Assembly (NCBI GenBank): GCA_003973585.1
Contig: QNYN01000010.1
Coordinates: 1 to 5,849 of the forward strand
Direction: 5' to 3'
From: Fusobacteriota bacterium
GTDB taxonomy: Bacteria; Fusobacteriota; Fusobacteriia; Fusobacteriales; Fusobacteriaceae
DNA: 5,849 bases
In this document: piece by piece, positions 1-5,548 of the stretch
Position numbering within the stretch: position 1 is the first letter of the stretch
How the letters are laid out: every line of letters starts with the position of its first letter
Made by a program: the position numbers and the translations under genes
The notes under the pieces: model-generated
Database searches by the model: none
The model's input: only the letters and a program-made list of their open reading frames with translations
Told to the model about the DNA's origin: nothing

Positions 1-5
1 TGTTC

Positions 6-26
6 ATAGTTAGATTGCTTAACTAT
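6..26. repeat. Perfect 7-bp palindrome, candidate operator
   Basis: The arms ATAGTTA (6-12) and TAACTAT (20-26) are perfect inverted complements around a 7-base centre. The right arm overlaps the last bases of the -10 box of the leftward promoter, and the left arm covers the expected +1 region and early leader. That position would suit a repressor operator, or a small hairpin at the transcript 5' end. Seven AT-rich base pairs can arise by chance in DNA this AT-rich, so the functional reading is inference. Confidence 0.3.
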
Positions 27-54
27 TATATCATAATTATCATAATAGACTCAA
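25..54 (-). promoter_or_regulatory. Sigma-70-type promoter with extended -10, reading left out of the window
   Basis: On the minus strand a -35-like TTGAGT (49-54) is followed after 18 bases by a consensus TATAAT (25-30) carrying an upstream TG, giving the extended -10 TGATATAAT. Transcription would begin near position 18 and run off the left edge, so the gene served lies outside the window. The promoter sits just beyond the terminator of the cob/radC/ricT/trmN6 operon, which is where a fresh promoter is expected. AT-rich DNA gives many chance matches; the intact extended -10 raises this one above background. Confidence 0.45.
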
Positions 55-63
55 TTCTAAATT

Positions 64-109
64 ATAAAAGCAAAAAGTACTCAAAAAATTAAGTTCTTTT
101 TGCTTTTAT
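64..109 (-). terminator. Hairpin terminator immediately after trmN6
   Basis: Bases 64-77 pair perfectly with 96-109 (14 bp). After one T-T mismatch (78/95), 79-81 pair with 92-94, leaving a 10-base loop. The core of the arms is AAAAGCAAAAAG and CTTTTTGCTTTT, so the minus-strand transcript ends its stem in U-rich sequence. The stem abuts the trmN6 stop codon (110-112), as expected for the end of the leftward operon. It is A/U-rich and nearly symmetrical, so it could also act on transcripts arriving from the left. Confidence 0.75.
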
Positions 110-772
110 TTACACATATATTGGTTCTAAAAATTCAAATCCTTTATTTTTCCCTTTTACTGCTTCTACCATAAATAATTTAGAAGTTTTATTAGTTTTA
201 CTAAAGATATTTTGCATCCTTTTCACATAAAAACCTTCATTTGAAAGTATACTAAGGAGTTCTACCATCCTTTCACTTCTATATATAAGTGTTAAAGTTC
301 CACCTGGTTTTAATAATCTTTTACTTTCTTTTATTAATTCTTCTAAATTTAGAGTAACTTCATGCCTTGAAATAGCCTTTATAGAATTAGGATTTACCTT
401 TCCACCTTGATTTTTCATATATGGGGGATTACTTATAATATAATCATAGGTATTTCCTCTATTTAATTTTTTTATATCTATATTCAAAACTTCTATTTTT
501 TCTTCTAAAGAATTTTTTTCTACAGTTCTTTTTGCCATATCTGCCATTTCTTCTTGTATTTCTACTGCAGTTATATGATTTATCTTGGAATTCCTAGAAA
601 TCATAAGAGAAATTATCCCTGTTCCTGTTCCTATATCTAATAAATTACCTGACTTAGTAGGAGAAAAAAAGTCTGCCACTCTTAGAGCATCTTCTCCAAA
701 TCTAAATCCATCTTTTTTTTGCAAAATAACCATTCCATAATCTAATGGTTCTAAATTTTCATCTTTTCTCAT
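110..772 (-). CDS. trmN6: tRNA1(Val) A37 N6-methyltransferase-type protein (TrmN6/YabB family)
   Basis: This 220-residue protein is a class I SAM-dependent methyltransferase. It shows the family's N-terminal signature DGFRFGEDALRVADF (about residues 21-35), SAM-binding motif I LDIGTGTGI (45-53), and the amino-methyltransferase motif NPPY (115-118) typical of enzymes that methylate exocyclic amines. The E. coli relative (YfiC/TrmN6) makes m6A at A37 of tRNA1(Val), and B. subtilis YabB is the Gram-positive relative; the exact tRNA target here is inferred. Length is normal for the family. The start codon overlaps the ricT stop by one base (TAATG), so translation is probably coupled, with a modest GGAAG ribosome site in the ricT tail. 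It is the last gene before the terminator. An 8-A run around codons 18-20 (713-720) is a possible slippage or sequencing-error site, but the frame is intact. Confidence 0.85.
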   Translation of the reverse strand: MRKDENLEPLDYGMVILQKKDGFRFGEDALRVADFFSPTKSGNLLDIGTGTGIISLMISRNSKINHITAVEIQEEMADMAKRTVEKNSLEEKIEVLNIDIKKLNRGNTYDYIISNPPYMKNQGGKVNPNSIKAISRHEVTLNLEELIKESKRLLKPGGTLTLIYRSERMVELLSILSNEGFYVKRMQNIFSKTNKTSKLFMVEAVKGKNKGFEFLEPIYV

Positions 773-1899
773 TATTTCTCTTCCAACTCTTTCATTTTTA
801 GTTCTTCAGGTGTTTTCTTCTTAGATTTATACTTTTTTATAGCCTCTTTTTTTTCAAAACTTATTTCACTTAAATTTACCTTTATACGACCCTTTCCTTC
901 TAAATCAACATAAACATATTCATTTAATGGATTTACTCCTACTACCCTTCCCCTTTTATCTTCTTCAGTTACCATTACTGTTTGCCCTATAGTTGGACAT
1001 TTTAAAAGAGCTTCTGCATACTGTTGATATTCATATTTGATACAGCATAATAATCTTCCACATGTTCCTGATATTTTAGAAGGGTTGATTACTAGTCCTT
1101 GATCCCTTGCCATTTTTATTAATACTGAATCAAATTTATTTATATAAGTTCTACAGCATAATTCTTTACCACATATTCCTACACTACCAAGAATTCTAGC
1201 TTCATCCCTTACACCTATTTGTCGTAATTCTATTCTAAGTTTAAATATTGTAGCTAACTCTTTTACTAAATTTCTAAAATCTATCCTACCTTCTGCTGTA
1301 AAATAAAAGATCAATTTTGATTTATCAAATGTAAATTCTGTAGCTACTAATTTCATAGGTAATTTATGAAGTTTAATCTTTTCTTTTCCTATTTTATTAG
1401 CTTTTTCTGCTTCTGCTTTTAAAGTTTCAAAATGTTTATTATCTTCTTCACTAGCTTTTTTCAACACTGGTTTTAGTGGTAATACTAGTGTTGATGCATC
1501 CATCATCTTTGGAGCCATATATATCTTTCCTATTTCTTGCCCACGGGCTGTATCTACAATAACTCTATCTCCTTCGAGATATTCAGTATCATCTAATACT
1601 TCAAAATAGTATCTTTTCATTGTTATTTCAAACATAACTCCTAAAACTTTATATTTTTTATTTTTAGAGTTATTTTTTTTATTAGAATTCTTTTCTTTAT
1701 CTTCTAAAATATCTTTTTCTAGTTCTTTTTTTGCTTCTACTTTTTTACTACAATTATCATCACAAGGTTCATCTCCACATTCAGCAGGAGCTGGCATCGA
1801 TAGTTCTTCCTCTTTTTGATTCTCGAGTGATTGTGTATTTTTATTCCTCTCTTTTAGTCTTAATTTCATTTTTTCTTCTATTGTCATTTCTTTACTCAT
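772..1899 (-). CDS. ricT: PSP1-domain regulatory Fe-S protein RicT (YaaT) with N-terminal extension
   Basis: This 375-residue protein belongs to the PSP1/RicT family. The diagnostic block lies at 241-286: GICGKELCC (Cys 243, 248, 249), then GLVINPSKISGTCGRLLCC (Cys 280, 285, 286), with a further Cys at 301. In B. subtilis RicT (YaaT) joins RicA and RicF in a [4Fe-4S]-bound complex that promotes mRNA maturation by RNase Y and affects sporulation and competence; that is family knowledge. No ricA or ricF is visible here. The PSP1 core begins near residue 82. Before it is a low-complexity Lys/Glu/Asn segment containing ECGDEPCDDNC (Cys 41, 46, 50), which makes the protein about 100 residues longer than the roughly 275-residue Bacillus protein. 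The C-terminus is also lysine-rich. The start is supported by a GAGGGGG ribosome site 4 bases upstream and a 10-base gap from radC. The protein is probably cytosolic; no signal peptide is seen. Confidence 0.88.
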   Translation of the reverse strand: MSKEMTIEEKMKLRLKERNKNTQSLENQKEEELSMPAPAECGDEPCDDNCSKKVEAKKELEKDILEDKEKNSNKKNNSKNKKYKVLGVMFEITMKRYYFEVLDDTEYLEGDRVIVDTARGQEIGKIYMAPKMMDASTLVLPLKPVLKKASEEDNKHFETLKAEAEKANKIGKEKIKLHKLPMKLVATEFTFDKSKLIFYFTAEGRIDFRNLVKELATIFKLRIELRQIGVRDEARILGSVGICGKELCCRTYINKFDSVLIKMARDQGLVINPSKISGTCGRLLCCIKYEYQQYAEALLKCPTIGQTVMVTEEDKRGRVVGVNPLNEYVYVDLEGKGRIKVNLSEISFEKKEAIKKYKSKKKTPEELKMKELEEK

Positions 1900-1903
1900 T
1901 TGT

Positions 1904-1910
1904 CCCCCTC
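1904..1910 (-). promoter_or_regulatory. Ribosome binding site of ricT
   Basis: The minus strand reads GAGGGGG four bases before the ricT ATG, just downstream of and touching the radC stop codon (1910-1912). It fixes the ricT start at 1899, so the cysteine-bearing N-terminal extension is translated and is not an annotation artefact. The placement also suggests translational coupling with radC. Confidence 0.7.
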
Positions 1911-2584
1911 TATATTATCCCCTCTTCTAAAAAACTATAGTAGCCCTTTGAAGTTATAATTATGTGATCTAAAACCCTTACTTCTAAAGGTTCTAGTATT
2001 ATTTTCAATTTTTTTGTCATTTCAATATCTGCTCTAGACGGATTAAAGTCCCCAGATGGATGATTATGTGAAAAAATTACAGATTTAGCATTATATGACA
2101 TGGTCATCTTTAATATTTCCCTTGGATAAATCTGACTTTTATCAATTGTTCCTAAAAACAAATTTTCTTCCCCTAAATATTCATTCTTTGAATTTAAAAA
2201 TATTATTTTAAAAACTTCTTTTTCTAAAAAACCTATATCACTTTTTAAATATTTATAAACTTTTTCAACAGAATTAAGGATATCACCATTTTCAAATTCT
2301 TTTTTATACAAATATTCCATTAATTCTTTAGTAAATTTCAAGTGAATATAAACACCTTCACCTACTTCTTCTACTTCTAAAACATCTTTTTTAGGTGCTT
2401 GTAAAAGATTTTCTAATGTTTTAAACTTTTTCAAAAGTTTTTTAGCTATCTCCTTTGTATCCTTTACTGGAAATAAACTAAATAACATAATTTCTAAAAT
2501 CTCATATTCTGCCATTCCTGTTAATCCACTTTTTTCTATTCGTTTTCTGACTCTTTTTCGGTGTCCACTATTGGTATTCCCCAT
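1910..2584 (-). CDS. radC: RadC-family JAMM/MPN+ domain protein
   Basis: At 224 residues this has typical RadC length and layout. An N-terminal helical region opens with GHRKRVRKR (7-15), followed by a helix-hairpin-helix-like segment around 67-90 (EVEEVGEG). The C-terminal JAMM metalloprotease-like domain spans about 103-222. Its zinc motif HNHPSGDFNPSRAD gives His173, His175, Ser177 and Asp186, preceded by the family's PREILK block (154-159) and followed by DHIIITSKGYYSF (206-218). All metal ligands of the HxHPSGxxxPSxxD motif are kept, so the fold is probably active. RadC was named as a DNA-repair protein, but the original E. coli radC allele was traced to recG and the true role remains unclear; the name is a family label. 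The start has an AGGTGAT ribosome site five bases upstream, and the gene follows cobT by 13 bases. There is no obvious functional link to the cobalamin genes before it. Confidence 0.88.
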   Translation of the reverse strand: MGNTNSGHRKRVRKRIEKSGLTGMAEYEILEIMLFSLFPVKDTKEIAKKLLKKFKTLENLLQAPKKDVLEVEEVGEGVYIHLKFTKELMEYLYKKEFENGDILNSVEKVYKYLKSDIGFLEKEVFKIIFLNSKNEYLGEENLFLGTIDKSQIYPREILKMTMSYNAKSVIFSHNHPSGDFNPSRADIEMTKKLKIILEPLEVRVLDHIIITSKGYYSFLEEGII

Positions 2585-2597
2585 ATATTATCACCTG

Positions 2598-3647
2598 CTA
2601 ACCTAGTATTTTATATACTTCTTCAGGAGTTTTCATTCTTTTCATTATCTCTAATGCTGAGATTATTATGGGATATGCCAAAACTGCACCTGTTCCTTCG
2701 CCTAATCTCATATTCATATCTAAAAAACTTGGTTTTTCTAATAGCTTACTAACAATAACCATTCCTAGTTCTTCACTTTTATGAGTTGCTATCATATAAC
2801 CTACAGTATTATGATTTATTTTTTGAGCTACTAGAGCTGCTATACTAGAAATAAATCCATCTATTAATATTGGTTTGGAATTTGCTGCACAGCCTAAATA
2901 CATCCCTACCATACAAGCAATGTCTAATCCACCTACACATCGTAAAATTTCTATAGGATCACTATCAAATAGATCATATTTTTTCACTGCTTCCTCTATT
3001 ATTTTTTTCTTTTTTTCTAGACCACTATCACTAAGTCCTCCACCTCTACCTACGACAAGATCTAATTTTTCTCCTGTCATAGCATATAAGATAGCACTAC
3101 TAGTAGTTGTATTTCCTACTCCCATTTCTCCATTAGAAAATATATCATAATCTAGATTTTCTTCTACTACAGATATTCCTACTTCTATAGCTTTTATACA
3201 CTCTTCATAGGTCATAGCAGGTTCATAGACAAAATTATTAGTTCCATTTTTTATTTTTTTTCTATATAAATTTTCATATTCTCTTGTTATCTCATCTTTT
3301 ATTCCAATATCTATTAATTTTAAATCAATATCTAATGTATCACATAATATTCCAATAGCTGCTATTTTAGATAACATAGCTTCTGATACTAATTTTGTAT
3401 ATTCTAATGGACAAGAAGAAACTCCTTCTTCTAGTATACCATTGTCTGCTGAAGCTACTATATGTAATTTTTTCTTTATCTTATAATCTAAAGTCCCTGT
3501 TATTCCTGATATTTGAATTGCAATTTCTTCTAATTTCCCTAAACTTCCTAAAGGTTTCATCCTACTATCTAAAATTTGTTTTGCCTCTTTCATAATATCT
3601 TTATTTAAAGTTTTTATTTTTTTTAGAGTTTCTTTATATAAGCTCAT
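2598..3647 (-). CDS. cobT: Nicotinate-nucleotide:dimethylbenzimidazole phosphoribosyltransferase CobT
   Basis: CobT transfers the ribose-5-phosphate of nicotinate mononucleotide to a lower-ligand base (classically 5,6-dimethylbenzimidazole), giving the alpha-ribazole phosphate that CobS or CobC then uses. The 349-residue length is normal. Family marks are KPLGSLGKLEEIA (31-43), ADNGILEEGVSSCP (67-80), NGEMGVGNTTTSSA (172-185), GRGGGLSD (200-207) and RLGEGTGA (314-321). Glu174 and Glu317 fall at the same numbers as the two catalytic glutamates of the Salmonella enzyme. ADNG replaces the ADHG common in proteobacterial CobT; I regard this as a lineage variant near the base pocket. Many anaerobes attach bases other than dimethylbenzimidazole, so the substrate here is open. 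The start lies inside the end of cobC (14-base overlap) with its ribosome site in the cobC coding sequence. The protein is cytosolic. Confidence 0.95.
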   Translation of the reverse strand: MSLYKETLKKIKTLNKDIMKEAKQILDSRMKPLGSLGKLEEIAIQISGITGTLDYKIKKKLHIVASADNGILEEGVSSCPLEYTKLVSEAMLSKIAAIGILCDTLDIDLKLIDIGIKDEITREYENLYRKKIKNGTNNFVYEPAMTYEECIKAIEVGISVVEENLDYDIFSNGEMGVGNTTTSSAILYAMTGEKLDLVVGRGGGLSDSGLEKKKKIIEEAVKKYDLFDSDPIEILRCVGGLDIACMVGMYLGCAANSKPILIDGFISSIAALVAQKINHNTVGYMIATHKSEELGMVIVSKLLEKPSFLDMNMRLGEGTGAVLAYPIIISALEIMKRMKTPEEVYKILG

Positions 3648-4236
3648 TAATCTCTCCTATATTCATTCCCTTTAATACTGGATAATTATTTGTAAATTCT
3701 ATTACTATTATTCCAGCATAATTAGGAGAAAATTTCCAATACCCCTCTAATCCACCTGAAAAATAGTAACTTAAAATACAATTTATTACGCCAAAATGAC
3801 TAACTACCACTATATTTTCATCTTTAAAATCAAGAGTTTCTATAAATTCAATAGCTCTTTTTTGAAGTTCTTCTACACTTTCCCCAGTTCTATAATTATA
3901 AGTTTTCCAATTATTACGCCATTCCTTTTCATCTTCAGGGTATTTTTTTAAAACTTCATCATAGCTCATTCCTTCTAAAATTCCAAAATTTAGTTCTTTT
4001 AATTTATCCTCTTTTTTTAATTGAAGTCCTTTAATATTTATTATCTTTGCTGTTTCAAAGGCCCTTTTTAAAGGACTCGTATAAATTTTACTATATTCTA
4101 TTTTTTTCATAGTTTTAGATGTATTTAATGCTTGTTTTCTTCCTTTTTTTGTTAGTTCAGGATCTAATTGCCCAAAAAAAATATTTTCTGTATTTAATTC
4201 ACTTTCTCCATGTCTGATTAAAATCAACTTACCCAT
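3634..4236 (-). CDS. cobC: Histidine-phosphatase family protein, probable alpha-ribazole phosphatase CobC
   Basis: This 200-residue protein is a branch-1 histidine phosphatase (phosphoglycerate-mutase fold). The nucleophile motif LIRHGES puts the phospho-accepting His at residue 9 after Arg8. Arg58 sits in TSPLKRAFET, the acid-base Glu81 in KELNFG, and the second catalytic His147 in VVSHFG, so the full catalytic set is present. Sequence alone cannot separate alpha-ribazole phosphatase from other members of this broad family. The call rests on position: it lies between cobS and cobT and overlaps both, with the start ATGGGTAA overlapping the cobS stop by 8 bases and the 3' end overlapping cobT by 14 bases. 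In that role it removes the 5' phosphate of alpha-ribazole phosphate or of adenosylcobalamin phosphate. It is cytosolic, with no signal peptide. An 8-base A/T run at 4174-4181 does not break the frame. Confidence 0.85.
   Translation of the reverse strand: MGKLILIRHGESELNTENIFFGQLDPELTKKGRKQALNTSKTMKKIEYSKIYTSPLKRAFETAKIINIKGLQLKKEDKLKELNFGILEGMSYDEVLKKYPEDEKEWRNNWKTYNYRTGESVEELQKRAIEFIETLDFKDENIVVVSHFGVINCILSYYFSGGLEGYWKFSPNYAGIIVIEFTNNYPVLKGMNIGEINELI
3652..3658 (-). promoter_or_regulatory. Ribosome binding site of cobT, inside cobC
   Basis: The minus strand reads AGGAGAG four bases before the cobT ATG (3645-3647), within the last codons of cobC. It supports the 3647 start and the 14-base gene overlap, which implies coupled translation of the two enzymes. 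Confidence 0.65.
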
Positions 4237-4966
4237 TTAAAGCTCCAACTAAAAGAACCACTATACTAGACATTTCCACTACTGCTCCTAATGTATCCCC
4301 TGTAACTCCACCTATTTTTCTTTCCATTAACTTAGCAAAATAAAATCCTAATAAACTTACCACTATTAAAGCATATATTCCTGTTAACCCTATAAAATAA
4401 TATGAATAAGCTCCTGTAATTATAAATGATAAAATTACTCCACTCATAGTTGTTTCTTCTACAACACATTTTCCCATTCCAGTAGGTCTTGCATATTTAG
4501 CCACACCACAATTTAATACACTATTAAATCTAGCTATTACAGGCATTACCAATAAAACATAAGCTGTTCCATCTATAGAAATTACCTCTTTTAAAAGTGT
4601 CCCTTTTAATGCAAAAAATATAATAAGAGATAAAGCTCCATTACTTCCTATTCTAGAATCTTTCATTATTTCTAGCATTCTTTTTTTACTTCTATAGCTA
4701 AATATTCCGTCAAAAGTATCAGCTAATCCGTCTAAATGTAATCCTCCAGTAAGAACTATTTCTGTTAAGATTAATAAAATCATAATTACTTCTGGACTAT
4801 GAAAATGTTGATTTAAAAATAGATATGTATAATATAAAATTCCTCCTATTATCATTCCTACTACAGGAAAAAATTTCATAGCCTTTCCCATTTGTTCTTT
4901 ATCGTATTTTACTTTTGGTGTTGGTATCCTTGTCATAAATTGTAAAAGAAGTAAAAATCCTTTCAT
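4229..4966 (-). CDS. cobS: Adenosylcobinamide-GDP ribazoletransferase (cobalamin synthase) CobS
   Basis: CobS is the integral membrane enzyme that joins adenosylcobinamide-GDP to alpha-ribazole (or its phosphate), the last joining step of cobalamin synthesis. The 245-residue length is normal. The N-terminus carries the family opening QFMTRIPTP (9-17). The acidic catalytic and metal-binding block HLDGLADTFDG is at 77-87, followed by LEIMKDSRIGSNG (98-110), and the conserved C-terminal GGVTGDTLGA is at 219-228. Hydrophobic stretches that look like membrane segments lie near 31-52, 58-75, 109-125, 135-148, 174-192, 194-211 and 229-243. The start is fixed by a near-perfect AGGAGG site. The gene follows cobU by 39 bases and overlaps cobC by 8. 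Confidence 0.95.
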   Translation of the reverse strand: MKGFLLLLQFMTRIPTPKVKYDKEQMGKAMKFFPVVGMIIGGILYYTYLFLNQHFHSPEVIMILLILTEIVLTGGLHLDGLADTFDGIFSYRSKKRMLEIMKDSRIGSNGALSLIIFFALKGTLLKEVISIDGTAYVLLVMPVIARFNSVLNCGVAKYARPTGMGKCVVEETTMSGVILSFIITGAYSYYFIGLTGIYALIVVSLLGFYFAKLMERKIGGVTGDTLGAVVEMSSIVVLLVGALNG

Positions 4967-4972
4967 GTTTTA

Positions 4973-4979
4973 TCCTCCT
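4973..4979 (-). promoter_or_regulatory. Strong ribosome binding site of cobS
   Basis: The minus strand reads AGGAGGA six bases before the cobS ATG (4964-4966), the strongest ribosome site in the window. It lies in the 39-base cobU-cobS gap, so cobS is probably translated independently of the damaged cobU. The rest of the gap is almost pure A/T. Confidence 0.75.
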
Positions 4980-5005
4980 AATTTTAATGTATATAAATAA
5001 TATAT

Positions 5006-5530
5006 TTATTTTAATTTCATTTTTAACCCCGATACGACTAAATAAGCTTCTGTACTTTCTAATGCTACCTTTTGATTTACCCTTCCTGCTATATCTCTAA
5101 AATGTCTTCCTAAGGGATAAGGTGGAACTAGTCCCATTCCCAATTCATTACTTACAATTATAAAATCTCCATTATAATTTTTTATATATTTTAAAAGTTC
5201 TTCTATTTCTATTATTATTTTATCTTCCATTTTATTTACTTCTTCTGTAGTAACTTTATCCCAGTCTACATGATTATCTAAAAGTAGATTACTTACCATA
5301 TTTGTAAGACAATCTAATAAAACTACTTCTGTTTCTTCCTTTTCTTTCAAAAGATTAGAAATATTTTTATACCCTTCTACAGTAGTCCATTTATTTCCCC
5401 TTTGCACCAAATGTTTATTTATCCTATCTACCATCTCATCATCATATGGTATTGCAGTAGCTAAATAAGTTCTTGTATTATAATTTTCTAAAGCTATTTT
5501 TTCAGCTAAAATACTTTTTCCACTTCTAGC
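5006..5530 (-). CDS. cobU: CobU (adenosylcobinamide kinase / guanylyltransferase), 5' end lost at the join
   Basis: CobU phosphorylates adenosylcobinamide and then transfers GMP to make adenosylcobinamide-GDP, the substrate of CobS. Numbering residues from the apparent ATG at 5533, family marks are the end of the Walker A motif ARSGKS (2-7), DDEMVDRINKH (31-41) including the region of the guanylylated histidine, LLDCLTNMVSNLL (72-84), and SNELGMGLVPPYPLGRHFRDIAGRVNQ (128-154). The family normally begins with about seven further residues ending in Gly-Gly (ILVTGGARSGKS). Here the frame instead runs Met, Cys and then a TGA stop upstream of Ala2, with no ribosome site. The in-frame ATG at 5531-5533 is therefore an artefact of the join, and the P-loop lacks its first two glycines as shown. 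The remaining 174 residues are intact, which fits a whole gene cut by the chimeric join, not a decaying one. The operon promoter and any upstream riboswitch are missing for the same reason. Confidence 0.93.
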   Translation of the reverse strand, partial: ARSGKSILAEKIALENYNTRTYLATAIPYDDEMVDRINKHLVQRGNKWTTVEGYKNISNLLKEKEETEVVLLDCLTNMVSNLLLDNHVDWDKVTTEEVNKMEDKIIIEIEELLKYIKNYNGDFIIVSNELGMGLVPPYPLGRHFRDIAGRVNQKVALESTEAYLVVSGLKMKLK

Positions 5531-5548
5531 CATGCATCATACTTAGCT
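5531..5548. other. Chimeric join with about 18 bases of unassigned sequence
   Basis: CobU homology stops at 5530, the first base of its Ala codon, and NTPase homology stops about 5549. The bases between fit neither gene and put stop codons in both reading frames. They include the palindrome ATGCAT (5532-5537) and one copy of a short direct repeat, TGCATC, at 5533-5538; the second copy at 5549-5554 starts the NTPase side. GC content changes abruptly here. This could be a ligation or library linker, an assembly join, or end-joining filler; I favour an artefact. Confidence 0.75.

Noticed and set aside
31..46. Tandem TCATAAT repeat separated by TA
   Set aside because: Two 7-base AT-rich copies only, inside the promoter spacer; too short and too simple to call a repeat element or protein site.
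1731..1940. Plus-strand open frame of 69 codons
   Set aside because: It lies opposite ricT and the end of radC, is rich in Leu/Phe/Ser/Tyr as the complement of Lys/Glu-rich coding, and shows no domain or convincing ribosome site.
2561..2752. Plus-strand open frame of 63 codons
   Set aside because: It is antisense to the cobT 3' end and radC start, both certain genes; its composition is that of a reverse-strand shadow.
2875..3150. Plus-strand open frame of 91 codons
   Set aside because: It is fully antisense to conserved cobT motifs; the poly-Phe and poly-Ser/Pro runs mirror Lys and Gly codons on the real strand.
3395..3595. Plus-strand open frame of 66 codons that looks membrane-like
   Set aside because: It is antisense to the N-terminal part of cobT; its hydrophobicity comes from complementing Lys/Glu/Asp/Asn codons.
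4993..5009. AT-only hairpin (7 bp, 3-base loop) at the cobU stop, considered as a terminator
   Set aside because: It has no G-C pairs and no U tract, and lies just before the strong cobS ribosome site inside a same-pathway operon; expected by chance in such AT-rich sequence.
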